Position numbers and translations under genes: made by a program. The notes beneath the pieces are model-generated. The model saw nothing but the letters and a program-made list of their open reading frames with translations. It ran no database searches and was not told where the DNA came from. Source: Parapedobacter sp035556095 (GTDB taxonomy: Bacteria; Bacteroidota; Bacteroidia; Sphingobacteriales; Sphingobacteriaceae). From it: 64,000 bases of DNA. Position 1 is the stretch's first letter, and each line of letters opens with the position of its first letter. The stretch is from NCBI RefSeq assembly GCF_035556095.1, contig NZ_DATMFT010000005.1, positions 62,001 through 126,000 on the forward strand, in the 5' to 3' direction. Shown here in pieces: positions 53,706-62,166 of the stretch.

Positions 53706-53724
53706 GGCCAAAGGTACCCAAAAG

Positions 53725-53757
53725 TTTGTTCAAAATGATTTATTCTAAGTAAGTTTG
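53725..53757 (+). promoter_or_regulatory. Promoter for the DUF3822-rsmD-nudix operon
   Basis: TTTG (53725-53728), 21-nt spacer, TAAGTTTG (53750-53757), 21 nt before the ATG. Confidence 0.7.
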
Positions 53758-53778
53758 TCGCGGCACAAATAAATCAAC

Positions 53779-54582
53779 ATGATATATACCACGACAGGTT
53801 TTGACGAGCAGCAGGGGGCGGCGCATACGCTGTTGATCGGGGTGGGGGCGGTAACCCATACGTTGATCGTTGTTGATGGAGCGCGACAGCTGAGTTTTGC
53901 CGCGAGCTACGACCCGGCAAATACGGAGCCGGAAGTGACGGCGCTACTCGACCTCGATTTCGCTGCCGTGAAACTGGCTGTTTCCGATAGCCGTTATTCC
54001 TTTATTCCCGCTGAGGTATACGACGAACAGCAGCACGACATGTATCTCCAATATCTTCCCTTCGATGGCGTTGGGACAACGGATGTTGCCGATGTGGATC
54101 CGCTTAATATAAAGTTGCTTCATCAGAGCAGCCGAATTGGCTTGGAAGCCCTTATTTCTCGGTTCCCATATGCTGAAATCTATCCGCAGGTATTGGGGCT
54201 GCTCAGTGCGGTGGCTGTCCGCGGGCTGCAGGCAAATGAACCATTGCTGGTTATCGAGCGGCATGCTCCGTGGGTAACCATCAGTGTATTTGATGATCAT
54301 AGGTTTTTGTATTGCCATGATTTTGAGGTGAGTAACGAAGATGACTTCACTTATCACTTATTAGCCGTTGTAAATCGATTTGGTTTTGGTAGCCGGCGAC
54401 CTAGTATTTACCTGGCCGGTGATATTGAACGTGGCGGTCCGGATTATGAACGTGCTGGAACGTATGGAGGGAACGTGGCATTAGCCGATAGCCGTGCGTG
54501 GACTGGCATTCACGTACCGGATGATGTGAAGCCGAACCAACACCGCTTTTTGTCACTTTTGGGATTATACCAATGCGTATAA
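53779..54582 (+). CDS. DUF3822-family protein
   Basis: 267 residues, soluble. The fold looks like an actin/ASKHA-type (two related halves): LLIGVGAVTHTLIVVDGARQLSFAASY and LLVIERHAPWVTISVFDDHRFLYCHDFEVSNEDDFTYHLLAVVNRFG. DUF3822 is restricted to Bacteroidota and nearly always sits before rsmD, as here, where the genes overlap by 10 bp. No catalytic role is known. Confidence 0.88.
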   Translation: MIYTTTGFDEQQGAAHTLLIGVGAVTHTLIVVDGARQLSFAASYDPANTEPEVTALLDLDFAAVKLAVSDSRYSFIPAEVYDEQQHDMYLQYLPFDGVGTTDVADVDPLNIKLLHQSSRIGLEALISRFPYAEIYPQVLGLLSAVAVRGLQANEPLLVIERHAPWVTISVFDDHRFLYCHDFEVSNEDDFTYHLLAVVNRFGFGSRRPSIYLAGDIERGGPDYERAGTYGGNVALADSRAWTGIHVPDDVKPNQHRFLSLLGLYQCV

Positions 54583-55124
54583 TAGGGGGGAGCCACGCCG
54601 GTCTACGGCTACAACCGCCAACCAGCTTGCCCGTTCGGCCAACGACAGACATGGCGAAGGAAGCGATATTCAACGTACTCCAACATCGCATTGACTTTGG
54701 TGGCATAGACGTGCTGGATCTTTGCGCGGGAACGGGCAATGTCACCTTGGAAATTGCTTCCCGCGGGGCTGCCCACGTAACCGCCGTAGATATCCACTTT
54801 AAGTGTGTACAATACATCAATGCAATGGCCAAAAAATTGCAGATGCCGGCCGTTAAGGGTATCCGGGCAGATGTGTTGAAATTCATTGCCTCATGCAAAG
54901 AAGGGTTTGATTTCATTTTTGCAGATCCGCCTTATGAAATGCCCCAGTTGCCCGACATTCCCCGCCGCATACTCGATGGCGGCCTAGTGAAGCCGGGCGG
55001 TTGGTTGGTTTTGGAACACGCAACGACACGTAAAATCCCTGTCCATGCGATGTTGGTGGAAACACGGAAATACGGATATTCCTCATTTTCATTTTATCAC
55101 TATGAACAACTTGGAGGCAAATAA
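54573..55124 (+). CDS. rsmD: 16S rRNA (guanine-966-N2)-methyltransferase
   Basis: 183 residues. RsmD methylates G966 of 16S rRNA on the assembled 30S subunit. MRIIGGSHAGLRLQPP, VRPTTDMAKEAIFNVL, VLDLCAGTGNVTLEIASRGA (SAM motif I) and the catalytic DPPY in FIFADPPYEM are as in the family. It overlaps the gene before it by 10 bp and the nudix gene after it by 23 bp, so the three are translationally coupled. Confidence 0.95.
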   Translation: MRIIGGSHAGLRLQPPTSLPVRPTTDMAKEAIFNVLQHRIDFGGIDVLDLCAGTGNVTLEIASRGAAHVTAVDIHFKCVQYINAMAKKLQMPAVKGIRADVLKFIASCKEGFDFIFADPPYEMPQLPDIPRRILDGGLVKPGGWLVLEHATTRKIPVHAMLVETRKYGYSSFSFYHYEQLGGK

Positions 55125-55653
55125 CTGGAAAACGATACATAAAAAGACGACCTACGAGAATCCGTGGATATGTGTGGAGCACCGAGATGTGATCACACCT
55201 GCCGGCAGCCCGGGTATTTATGGCGTGGTCATGTTCAAGAACAAGGCAATTGGCATCGTGCCAGTCGATGACGCCGGTTTCATTTATTTGGTGGGCCAAT
55301 ATCGATATCCGTTGGAAGAGTATTCGTGGGAAATCCCCGAAGGAGGCGGGCCGATAGGGGAAGACCCATTAATAACAGCCCAACGCGAGCTGAAGGAAGA
55401 AACCGGATTAACCGCCGAACATTGGCGGCAGATTGGCCGTGTTCATACGTCCAATTCCGTTACCGATGAAGAGGGTTTTATCTTTTTGGCGCAAGGATTA
55501 ACGCTTGGATGCGCCCAGCCGGAGGAAACCGAGGAACTGGTGTTGAGAAAGGTGTCGTTGGCCGAAGCAGTGGACATGGTGATGCGCTCGGAAATCACCG
55601 ATTCGATTTCGAGCTGCGGCATATTGATGGCTGCACGGATATTGGGTGCCTAA
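55102..55653 (+). CDS. Nudix hydrolase (ADP-ribose pyrophosphatase-like)
   Basis: 183 residues. The Nudix box GGGPIGEDPLITAQRELKEETGL (shown here as G-x5-E-x7-REL-x-EE-x-GL, about 78-100) binds Mg and splits nucleoside diphosphate-linked compounds. The N-terminal strand pattern and the long C-terminal helix match NudF-type ADP-ribose pyrophosphatases. The ATG at 55102 (MNNLEANNWK) was chosen; an upstream extension would lie within rsmD. Confidence 0.92.
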   Translation: MNNLEANNWKTIHKKTTYENPWICVEHRDVITPAGSPGIYGVVMFKNKAIGIVPVDDAGFIYLVGQYRYPLEEYSWEIPEGGGPIGEDPLITAQRELKEETGLTAEHWRQIGRVHTSNSVTDEEGFIFLAQGLTLGCAQPEETEELVLRKVSLAEAVDMVMRSEITDSISSCGILMAARILGA

Positions 55654-55698
55654 CTATGACCCTGACTATACTGATAGCGGTATAACTGCAATTACAGT

Positions 55699-55728
55699 TT
55701 GTATTTCGATGAACTTTAGCTAAGTTTA
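55699..55728 (+). promoter_or_regulatory. Promoter for the esterase gene
   Basis: TTG (55699-55701), 19-nt spacer, TAAGTTTA (55721-55728). Its core resembles the WbqC-like promoter at 12202-12232 closely. Confidence 0.75.
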
Positions 55729-55762
55729 CCGGGAACAACAGCAAAACCTGATTAGAAGAAAA

Positions 55763-56578
55763 ATGATGAAGAAACTCCTGTTATTTACTATGCTGGCGCT
55801 TTGCATGGGCAGTGTACGTGGTGCCGATGTCGATACCGTATCCGTATGGAGCGAGGCGATGAACAAAGCGGTGAAGTCTGTTATTGTTACACCAACAAAC
55901 TATGTACAACAGCGTGCCTTTCCCGTGGTGTATCTGTTGCACGGCTACAGTGGCGATTACGCGGACTGGGTCAATAAGGCACCCGAAATCAAGGATCTTT
56001 CCGATAGGTACGGCTTGATTATTGTGTGTCCCGATGGAGGGTACGGCAGTTGGTATTGGGATAGCCCATTGGACAATTCGTTCCGTTATGAGACGTTCGT
56101 TTCGGACGAACTGATCACATGGGTTGACGGGAACTACAAAACCATCGCAAGCCGTAATGGGCGGGCGATTACTGGGCTTAGCATGGGTGGGCACGGTGCA
56201 CTTTACCTCGCTATGAAACATGTTGATGTGTATGGTGCGGCCGGTAGCACGGCAGGAGGGGTAGATATTCGTCCATTTCCACTTAATTGGGATATCGCCG
56301 AGCGGTTGGGAAGTTATGCCGACCATCCTGAGCGATGGGATAACCATACGGTGGTTAACTTGCTCCATCGCCTCACGCCCAATGCGCTCGCTCTCATAAT
56401 CGACTGCGGAACAAGTGATTTCTTCTACGGCGTAAATGAGCAACTGCATCGCAAACTATTGGACCGTAATATTCCGCATACCTATATCACCGGGCCGGGG
56501 GCCCACAATTGGGAATACTGGCAGCAATCCATTATTTATCAATTGTTATATTTCAATGAATTTTTTTCGAAGGGGTGA
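55763..56578 (+). CDS. Secreted alpha/beta-hydrolase esterase
   Basis: 271 residues. Signal peptide (MMKKLLLFTMLALCMGSVRG, then ADVD). The esterase D/XynC-type fold: PVVYLLHGYSGDYADWVNKA, the nucleophile Ser in ITGLSMGGHGALYL (about 145), the Asp in IDCGTSDFFYG and the His in TGPGAHNWEYW. It could act as a carbohydrate (feruloyl or acetyl) esterase outside the cytoplasm, but other acyl substrates are possible. Confidence 0.93.
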   Translation: MMKKLLLFTMLALCMGSVRGADVDTVSVWSEAMNKAVKSVIVTPTNYVQQRAFPVVYLLHGYSGDYADWVNKAPEIKDLSDRYGLIIVCPDGGYGSWYWDSPLDNSFRYETFVSDELITWVDGNYKTIASRNGRAITGLSMGGHGALYLAMKHVDVYGAAGSTAGGVDIRPFPLNWDIAERLGSYADHPERWDNHTVVNLLHRLTPNALALIIDCGTSDFFYGVNEQLHRKLLDRNIPHTYITGPGAHNWEYWQQSIIYQLLYFNEFFSKG

Positions 56579-56605
56579 GTGGTGAACTCCCTCTTCGTTG
56601 ACGCG

Positions 56606-57832
56606 CTAAGTTTCCTTTACGTCCAGCCGCATCAGCGCAGGTACGAAAAACGATGCGATGCCTATCAGGCCGATTACGCTGCCCAGTATGACAAATGTCA
56701 CGCTGATGCCTATTGTATCGGCCAGGAAACCAGTGCTCAACAATCCAATCATTGATGGTAGCAATGCGATGCTGAAATACATGGAAAACACGCGGCCTAA
56801 CATGGCAGGATTTATTTTTTCCTGTAAAACGGTCATGAACGACGCGTTATAGACCGAGCCAGCTATCCCACCCAGGACGGTAAGCACAACAAAAGCGATA
56901 AATCCGGATGGAGGTAGTAAGCCCGAGCCGGCCAAACTGACTCCCAAAAGGATATGCATGCCATTGATGATGATGATTTTGTTCAGCGTCGGCTTGAAGA
57001 TACCCAATACCCCGCCACCCACGAGCATTCCGACGCCCCAAACCACCTCGATGACACTCATTTCAAATTTCCCTCCACCAAAGTGCTGCAGGGTGAGCAA
57101 TGGGAATAGCACCGCTACGGGCATGATGCAGAATGTGGCGAGAATAGAAAACCCGAATAGCCAGGATATACCCTGGTTTGAGGTAACGGCGCTGATGCCT
57201 AAACGAAGGTCGCGCAGTACTTGTTTGATCCCCGGAGTCTGTTCAGCCGTAGCTTTGTCAGGATTGGGGATGTGCACCAACAGGAGGGAAGCAATGGCAA
57301 ACACGGCTCCGCCGATATCAAGCAATAACACATACCCGATGTCCATCAGTCCGATGGCCAACGCGCCGAGTGCCGGGCCTGCTATACTGGATACCGACTG
57401 GATGACTTGATTGATGCCTCCGATACGGAGCAGTTCAGATTCGGGTGCCAGCAACGGTACCGAGGCTTGCATAGCTGGCATGTGGAATGCCGATCCTACC
57501 GAGCGTAAGGCTAACAAGATGTATATGAACATTAGTTCGGAGTATCCGAGGTAAAACAATACAGACATTACCCCGGTACAGGCAGCGATGAAGCCGTCTG
57601 CCAGGATCATGGTACGCTTTCGGTCCCAGCGGTCTATGAATACACCGGCAAAGGGGCCGATGATGGTTTGCGGCAGGAAGGCCGCGATGGCGGCGAACGC
57701 CAGCACTTCGGCCGATCCGGTTTCGAGGCTGAGCCAGATGATGATGGCGAAATTGACTGCGGAGCTACTCAATAAAGATACAAATTGTCCGGTCCAAATG
57801 ATGGCAAATGTTCTTTTCCATGTAGTTGTCAT
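56606..57832 (-). CDS. MFS transporter (EntS-like group)
   Basis: 408 residues, 12 membrane segments. Family markers: GPFAGVFIDRWDRKRTMILADG (the A-motif between helices 2 and 3) and GLALGALAIGLMDIGYVLLL. Members of this MFS_3 type export siderophores or drugs. There is no siderophore gene next to it (the NRPS-PKS is 53 kb away), so its substrate is unclear. The upstream region 57833-58088 holds no gene. Confidence 0.88.
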   Translation of the reverse strand: MTTTWKRTFAIIWTGQFVSLLSSSAVNFAIIIWLSLETGSAEVLAFAAIAAFLPQTIIGPFAGVFIDRWDRKRTMILADGFIAACTGVMSVLFYLGYSELMFIYILLALRSVGSAFHMPAMQASVPLLAPESELLRIGGINQVIQSVSSIAGPALGALAIGLMDIGYVLLLDIGGAVFAIASLLLVHIPNPDKATAEQTPGIKQVLRDLRLGISAVTSNQGISWLFGFSILATFCIMPVAVLFPLLTLQHFGGGKFEMSVIEVVWGVGMLVGGGVLGIFKPTLNKIIIINGMHILLGVSLAGSGLLPPSGFIAFVVLTVLGGIAGSVYNASFMTVLQEKINPAMLGRVFSMYFSIALLPSMIGLLSTGFLADTIGISVTFVILGSVIGLIGIASFFVPALMRLDVKET

Positions 57833-58088
57833 GGCGACGAGCTAAATTATTGGGCTTCCCACGGATACACGCATGCGTAGCGTGGAAAACAATAGTAAAT
57901 AAGACGTGAATAAACGCGAAATGTTTCGGCGGAAACCGAAACACGAAGTAGTACCCGAGATTCGATTACCTCGGGCTTATGCCCTGTCCCTGTAATGCGG
58001 GGTGCTATTGCAATAAACCAGTTTCATCGGCGTAATGAGTTGTTTCCGGCCCAAAGATAGGATATTTTTTGTTTTTTTAGTGATTCAT
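57833..58088. other. Intergenic region upstream of the MFS transporter
   Basis: No coding stretch. On the minus strand TATCTTTG near 58050-58057 fits a -7 box but without a spaced TTG and 220 nt from the start. Confidence 0.4.
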
Positions 58089-58643
58089 TTATTTGTTCGC
58101 TGCCCACTTCGGCTTTGTTTTCAGTACGGCAGCATGGATCGGGCAGTCGAGATCATGGGCACCGGGCAGGTATCCGGTGCTCATTAAAAACTCGTTGACG
58201 ATTTCACCTCCCGTGAATTTGAAGGTTTTTTTAAATAATTTCATCCATTCTTGTAGGGTTTTCGGATGATTGTGGTTGAGCCATTGCTCGAACGAACCAT
58301 AAGCTTCCTGAAGCTCAACAATCGCTTTCGCATTTTCTATGGCGGCATTCACTTTGAGTCGGTTGCGGATAATGCCCGCGTCGGCAAGCAGCCGGTTCCT
58401 GTCGGCCTCGCCATACGCAGCTACTTTGGCCACATCAAATTGGTCGTATGCCGCTCGGAACGCCTCCTCTTTCCGTAAGATAGTCTCCCAACTCAGGCCA
58501 GCCTGATTGATTTCCATGATGAGTCTTCCGAACAATTCGTTGTCGTTATGGATGGGGAAGCCATAATGGTGGTCGTGGTAGCGTTGATGTAATGCCTTAC
58601 GCGCTTCAGGCTGCAGGGCAGGGATGGCGGTGCAATATGACAT
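58089..58643 (-). CDS. tag: DNA-3-methyladenine glycosylase I
   Basis: 184 residues. It removes 3-methyladenine from alkylated DNA. The zinc site that holds the two ends together is present: Cys4 and His23/His26 region in YCTAIP...HQRYHDHHYG, and His and Cys in GAHDLDCPIH near 163-169. The core LFGRLIMEINQAGLSWETILRK and VAAYGEADRNRLLADAGIIRNRLK with the E and W of the base pocket match E. coli Tag. Confidence 0.94.
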   Translation of the reverse strand: MSYCTAIPALQPEARKALHQRYHDHHYGFPIHNDNELFGRLIMEINQAGLSWETILRKEEAFRAAYDQFDVAKVAAYGEADRNRLLADAGIIRNRLKVNAAIENAKAIVELQEAYGSFEQWLNHNHPKTLQEWMKLFKKTFKFTGGEIVNEFLMSTGYLPGAHDLDCPIHAAVLKTKPKWAANK

Positions 58644-58719
58644 GATGGTGGTGCGTTAAATACGTCGCCTAAGGTAGAAAAAGTTCATTAGTTTTCACAC
58701 CACCGTCTCACGGTCGCCA

Positions 58720-59088
58720 CTAACCGGGATGTACGTATTCGTTTTTCCGAAACAGTACAATCCGTTTGATGAGGTCCAACGGTAGTGGTTGATCATTGGG
58801 TAGCTGTATGGCCGACTTCGAGACTTTATATCCTTTTAGGTCGTCTGCAAATTCGTTTAACAGATCATCGCTCCACGGACTGGAGAGTGAAATGTGCGCG
58901 GTGTAGGCAGAATAGTAAATCAGAAAGGATTTCCCGATTTTGAAGGCTGGTATCTGATAGCTGATTACCTCTTCTACGCCAGGAACCGCTTCATTGACAA
59001 CTTCCCGGATTTGCTGCATCCGCTCTCGTATTTCGGATGGGAATGTAGCTTGATACTCGTCGATGGTTTTGAAATCTGTTTTTGCCAT
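58720..59088 (-). CDS. DUF1801/YdhG-like protein
   Basis: 122 residues. The family signature is a paired helix and a beta sheet: DEYQATFPSEIRERMQQIREVVNEAVPGVEEVISYQIPAFKIG, then FLIYYSAYTAHISLSSPW and LKGYKVSKSAIQLPNDQPLPLDLIKRIVLFRKNE. Function of the family is not firmly known. A second copy-like gene is at 62167-62520. Confidence 0.9.
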   Translation of the reverse strand: MAKTDFKTIDEYQATFPSEIRERMQQIREVVNEAVPGVEEVISYQIPAFKIGKSFLIYYSAYTAHISLSSPWSDDLLNEFADDLKGYKVSKSAIQLPNDQPLPLDLIKRIVLFRKNEYVHPG

Positions 59089-59227
59089 GCTATTAAGCTT
59101 GAAATTTTAAAATGCCTTGTCACCAAAATAATCAGAAAACTTGATCATTTTAGGTGGATCTCGATGTAGCCGTTGCGTACACTAACAAAAGCGGAAGCTA
59201 AGATGTTTTATAAATGTGTTCCGTTCC

Positions 59228-60001
59228 CTACACTTCCACTTCAATCCATACAGGTGCATGGTCACTGGTCTTTACCCATCCACGTACATCGCGGTCTACG
59301 CCTGCGGCACGTAACTTCGGCACCACTGCAGGGCTCAACAGGAAGTGGTCTATACGCATACCCGCATCGCGGCCGAAGGCGTTGCGGAAATAATCCCAAT
59401 AGGTATAGATGGTTTGGCCGGGGTAAATCTGCCGAATGGCGTCGGTCCAGCCCTGTTCTTCCAATGCCGAAAAAATCGCCCGTGTTTCAGGTCGGAAGAG
59501 GGCGTCATTCACCCACCGCTCGGGGCGGTATACATCGGCTTCGGTAGGAATAATGTTGAAATCGCCTGTCAATATCACCGGTCCACCTTGCCTAAGTAGC
59601 GTTTGCGCATGCCCAAGCAGGCGGTTCATCCAGCTGAGTTTATAGTCGAATTTAGGTCCCGGTGCGGGATTGCCGTTAGGAAGATATAGGCAACCGATCA
59701 GTATACCGTTAATTTCGGCTTCGATATACCGGCTGTGTGCATCCTCGGGATCACCGGGTAGCACGCGGCAAGTCTCTTTAGGTAATCCGATACGGGAGAG
59801 GATAGCTACGCCGTTCCAACTTTTCTGGCCATGCCAGACGGATTCGTAGCCCGCTTCGAGGAGTGCCGCCTCCGGGAAGTTCTCTTGAATAGCCTTGAGT
59901 TCCTGTAAGCACACCACATCAGGTTGCGATTCTTCCAGCCATCGCAACACCACGGGTAGCCGCGCGTTGATGCTGTTTACATTGTATGTAGCAATCTTCA
60001 T
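59228..60001 (-). CDS. xth: Exodeoxyribonuclease III
   Basis: 257 residues. AP endonuclease and 3'-exonuclease in base excision repair. KIATYNVNSINARLPVVLRW, LQELKAIQENFPEAAL (catalytic Glu), LPNGNPAPGPKFDYKLSW, LTGDFNIIPTEADVYRP (Asp-Asn), YTYWDYFRNAFGRDAGMRIDHFLLSP and the final SDHAPVWIE (Asp-His) are all present. A promoter lies only 4 nt before the ATG. Confidence 0.95.
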   Translation of the reverse strand: MKIATYNVNSINARLPVVLRWLEESQPDVVCLQELKAIQENFPEAALLEAGYESVWHGQKSWNGVAILSRIGLPKETCRVLPGDPEDAHSRYIEAEINGILIGCLYLPNGNPAPGPKFDYKLSWMNRLLGHAQTLLRQGGPVILTGDFNIIPTEADVYRPERWVNDALFRPETRAIFSALEEQGWTDAIRQIYPGQTIYTYWDYFRNAFGRDAGMRIDHFLLSPAVVPKLRAAGVDRDVRGWVKTSDHAPVWIEVEV

Positions 60002-60005
60002 ACGG

Positions 60006-60035
60006 CAAACTTAGTTAAATTCCGTCTATCCACAA
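60006..60035 (-). promoter_or_regulatory. xth promoter, probably leaderless
   Basis: On the minus strand TTG (60035-60033), 19-nt spacer, TAAGTTTG (60013-60006). The ATG starts at 60001, 4 nt later. Confidence 0.75.
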
Positions 60036-60157
60036 GATGGAGAGGCTACCAAATGACCGCCCGTTTAAAGTAAGCTATACCTATTTTTAGGTAATTTGAA
60101 GAATGTGGATAAGTATTGGTCGATTCGGTCTATCTTTGTTAAATCAATATTACCCCA

Positions 60158-60418
60158 ATGGACGAAGCCATTTTCACTACACAGAAACCCGCCTTTATTG
60201 GTTTGCCGTTGCGGATTACATTCGGCGGCACCGACCACGAGTTGCGATTGCTGCAAAAGGAAGTAGGTCGGCATGCCGATTACCTCGAGATCCGGATTGA
60301 TGACGAGCCGCACAGGTTGGTCAACACGGGTGACGGGTGGCGTTTCGATGGGGGAGAAGATAACGCCGCCTTTGCACAGGCCATCTGGCACGCTGTTTCG
60401 CTGCGATATCGACTATAA
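60158..60418 (+). CDS. Small conserved-looking protein, function unknown
   Basis: 86 residues, cytosolic. The sequence (MDEAIFTTQKPAFIGLPL...ending SLRYRL) has alternating strand and helix segments and an ITFGGTDHELRLLQKEVGRHADYLEIRIDDE middle. No motif I recognise. It follows the xth promoter region in the opposite direction. The codon pattern and the good ATG support a real gene. Confidence 0.6.
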   Translation: MDEAIFTTQKPAFIGLPLRITFGGTDHELRLLQKEVGRHADYLEIRIDDEPHRLVNTGDGWRFDGGEDNAAFAQAIWHAVSLRYRL

Positions 60419-60463
60419 TTCCTTTCTTATCAGGGAGTTCGATTTCGTTATACCAAGTTATTC

Positions 60464-61188
60464 TTATTGTTTGGTCTTTTTAACCAAATAGTTCGGGTTT
60501 TTAATTACAACTTTATAGTTGCCTTTCTTTTTGATTTCTTTCATCAAGCGGTTTACTCCAAATTGTGCGTGGTAGTCCGCTGAATCATCGAAAAGGATAA
60601 ATCCACCGACTTCAAGATACTGTCGACATTACAAAAATCGGCTTTCACGAATTCGTAACTATGATTCCCATCAATATAAGCGAAACTGATTGCTCCTCCC
60701 AATTGGACAGCTCGACCTATAACGTCCTTTGCCAGTTTCTCTTCCTTCCATAGTCGGAAAAAATCACTAGCGAATTCCTCGATTGTAAATGGTTGCATTT
60801 TTGAAAAGAAACTTACGTTCCTGATGAATGTATTCTTGACAAATTGCCGGTATTCGTTGTGCGTGATATCAGAAGTGCCAAAGTTCGTTTCTTTATTTTG
60901 GGTCTTTCTCTCAAAAATCCACTTGTCGCACGTTATAAGTTTATTCGTTTTTTCTGATTTTGCTAAATAATGGCTTATAACATTTGTTGATAGGCCGCAG
61001 AAACTTCCTATTTCGATAATGGGTTTGTCCGAAGGTAAATGATCGACAACATATTCAATACAATAAATGTTTCCCTGGTTGAGCATCCCTGCATTAGCAA
61101 ATTTCAACCAGTTTATAAAGGGGTCTGTTTTGGCATTTTTTCGTTTAGCTAGAAACCATAGGAATTTTAGACCATTTAATATTCTCAT
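60464..61188 (-). pseudogene. Class I SAM methyltransferase with a C-terminal frameshift
   Basis: About 241 residues if the frame is repaired. The first frame (60553-61188) holds IIEIGSFCGLSTNVISHYL (SAM motif), TCDKW and AFSYIDGNHSYEFVKADFCNVD, then runs out of frame. Skipping one base at 60620-60621 restores YLEVGGFILFDDSADYHAQFGVN and a C-terminus ending in NYLVKKTKQ with a stop at 60464-60466. The last part of the Methyltransf_24 domain (the GGxxLxDD motif) lies in the second frame. A single lost base, probably one A of an AA pair, is the simplest cause. Such enzymes are common in glycan gene clusters; target unknown. Confidence 0.82.
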
Positions 61189-61476
61189 TTTCTGATTATT
61201 TTTTCTTTTTATTAGCTGATGAGCGCTTGATGTAAATAATGATTGCCCTGTGTGTCAATATTATTTGCGTCTCGGTTTCATATAACGTTTAAAACCAAAG
61301 TCGATTGGTTGGTATATCCCTTTATAGTAAAGACGTGTGCCTTAAACGAAACGCTATGGCCATATCCCCGCCACGTCCATCAGATAAGGGACAACTCACC
61401 CCCATGTGTTGGCTTTTTTCGTACATTTGCTATTATATCTTCTATCCATCAGTTGTGCTGGGTAAACGTTGTATGT
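61189..61476. other. Intergenic region upstream of the 61477 gene
   Basis: AT-rich; overlapping short frames with no recognisable product. TACATTTG at about 61420 fits a -7 box with no spaced TTG. Confidence 0.35.
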
Positions 61477-61830
61477 ATGGAACAAAAAAAGCAATTTGGG
61501 GTGATCCTTAAACCAATGGCAGACTCTTCATACCTGCCCGTAGCATGGGAATACCGGGAAGTCATCGAAGAGGCGATTAAAAAAAAGACAGCTGGAAAAG
61601 TATTCTACTTCTGCCAGGAAGAAGGGATATGCGAAGCATCTGGGAGCATTGTTAAATTGAAAGAAATAAGTAAAGAAGGGCTTTTCATGGTGCTGAATAC
61701 CGATTTAAAAATTCGGGTAGACCGGATTATCACACTTTTCGGTAAGCCCGGTGCCGCTTACGACGAGTACAATGCGTATGGGAATGCGTGCATGGATTGC
61801 CTTGGTGGATATGACAAAGATGAGTTGTGA
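61477..61830 (+). CDS. Small conserved-looking protein, function unknown
   Basis: 117 residues from the ATG at 61477; the long frame begins at 61243, but the earlier codons do not look coding. The sequence has MEQKKQFGVILKPMADS, a helix EYREVIEEAIKKKTAG, a strand region VFYFCQEEGICEASGSIVKLKEI, and a Cys-containing tail NACMDCLGGYDKDEL. It may be a small regulatory or metal-binding protein. Just upstream of tRNA-Lys. Confidence 0.65.
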   Translation: MEQKKQFGVILKPMADSSYLPVAWEYREVIEEAIKKKTAGKVFYFCQEEGICEASGSIVKLKEISKEGLFMVLNTDLKIRVDRIITLFGKPGAAYDEYNAYGNACMDCLGGYDKDEL

Positions 61831-61837
61831 TTATTTT

Positions 61838-61868
61838 TTGCATATAAAAACGACATTCCCTACATTTG
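61838..61868 (+). promoter_or_regulatory. tRNA-Lys promoter
   Basis: TTG (61838-61840), 20-nt spacer starting CATATAAA, TACATTTG (61861-61868), 26 nt before the tRNA. Confidence 0.8.
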
Positions 61869-61894
61869 CAACCCTTGCAAAGGGAAAATAACCA

Positions 61895-61967
61895 GACTCC
61901 GTAGCTCAGCTGGTAGAGCAACTGACTCTTAATCAGTGGGTCGACAGTTCGAACCTGTCCGGGGTCA
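61895..61967 (+). tRNA. tRNA-Lys (CUU)
   Basis: 73 nt. Acceptor stem GACTCCG with CGGGGTC (one T-G pair), D-arm GCTC/GAGC, anticodon stem ACTGA/TCAGT around loop CTCTTAA (anticodon CUU), TC arm GACAG-TTCGAAC-CTGTC, discriminator A. The CCA end is not encoded. Confidence 0.97.
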
Positions 61968-61972
61968 CCTGT

Positions 61973-62010
61973 AGGGACAAGTCTAAAAAACTAAGACTTG
62001 TCCCTTTTTT
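61973..62010 (+). terminator. Intrinsic terminator after tRNA-Lys
   Basis: 12-bp perfect stem (61973-61984 with 61994-62005), 9-nt loop, then T6. Confidence 0.9.
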
Positions 62011-62166
62011 ATTCCCCTGTAACTTATTGTTATTCTGACATATAAGAGCATACCCTAAGCATCCCCGAGTATCCCCCTGAGCGTTAGGCGAGATGCGTAA
62101 CAAAATAAACCAATTTCAAATCAGGAAATAGTTGTACATTCAAAGGGTACAAATACCCTACTCGCT

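Noticed and set aside
56606..57832. A link between the MFS exporter and the NRPS-PKS product.
   Set aside because: The two lie about 53 kb apart with housekeeping genes between them; proximity does not support a link.
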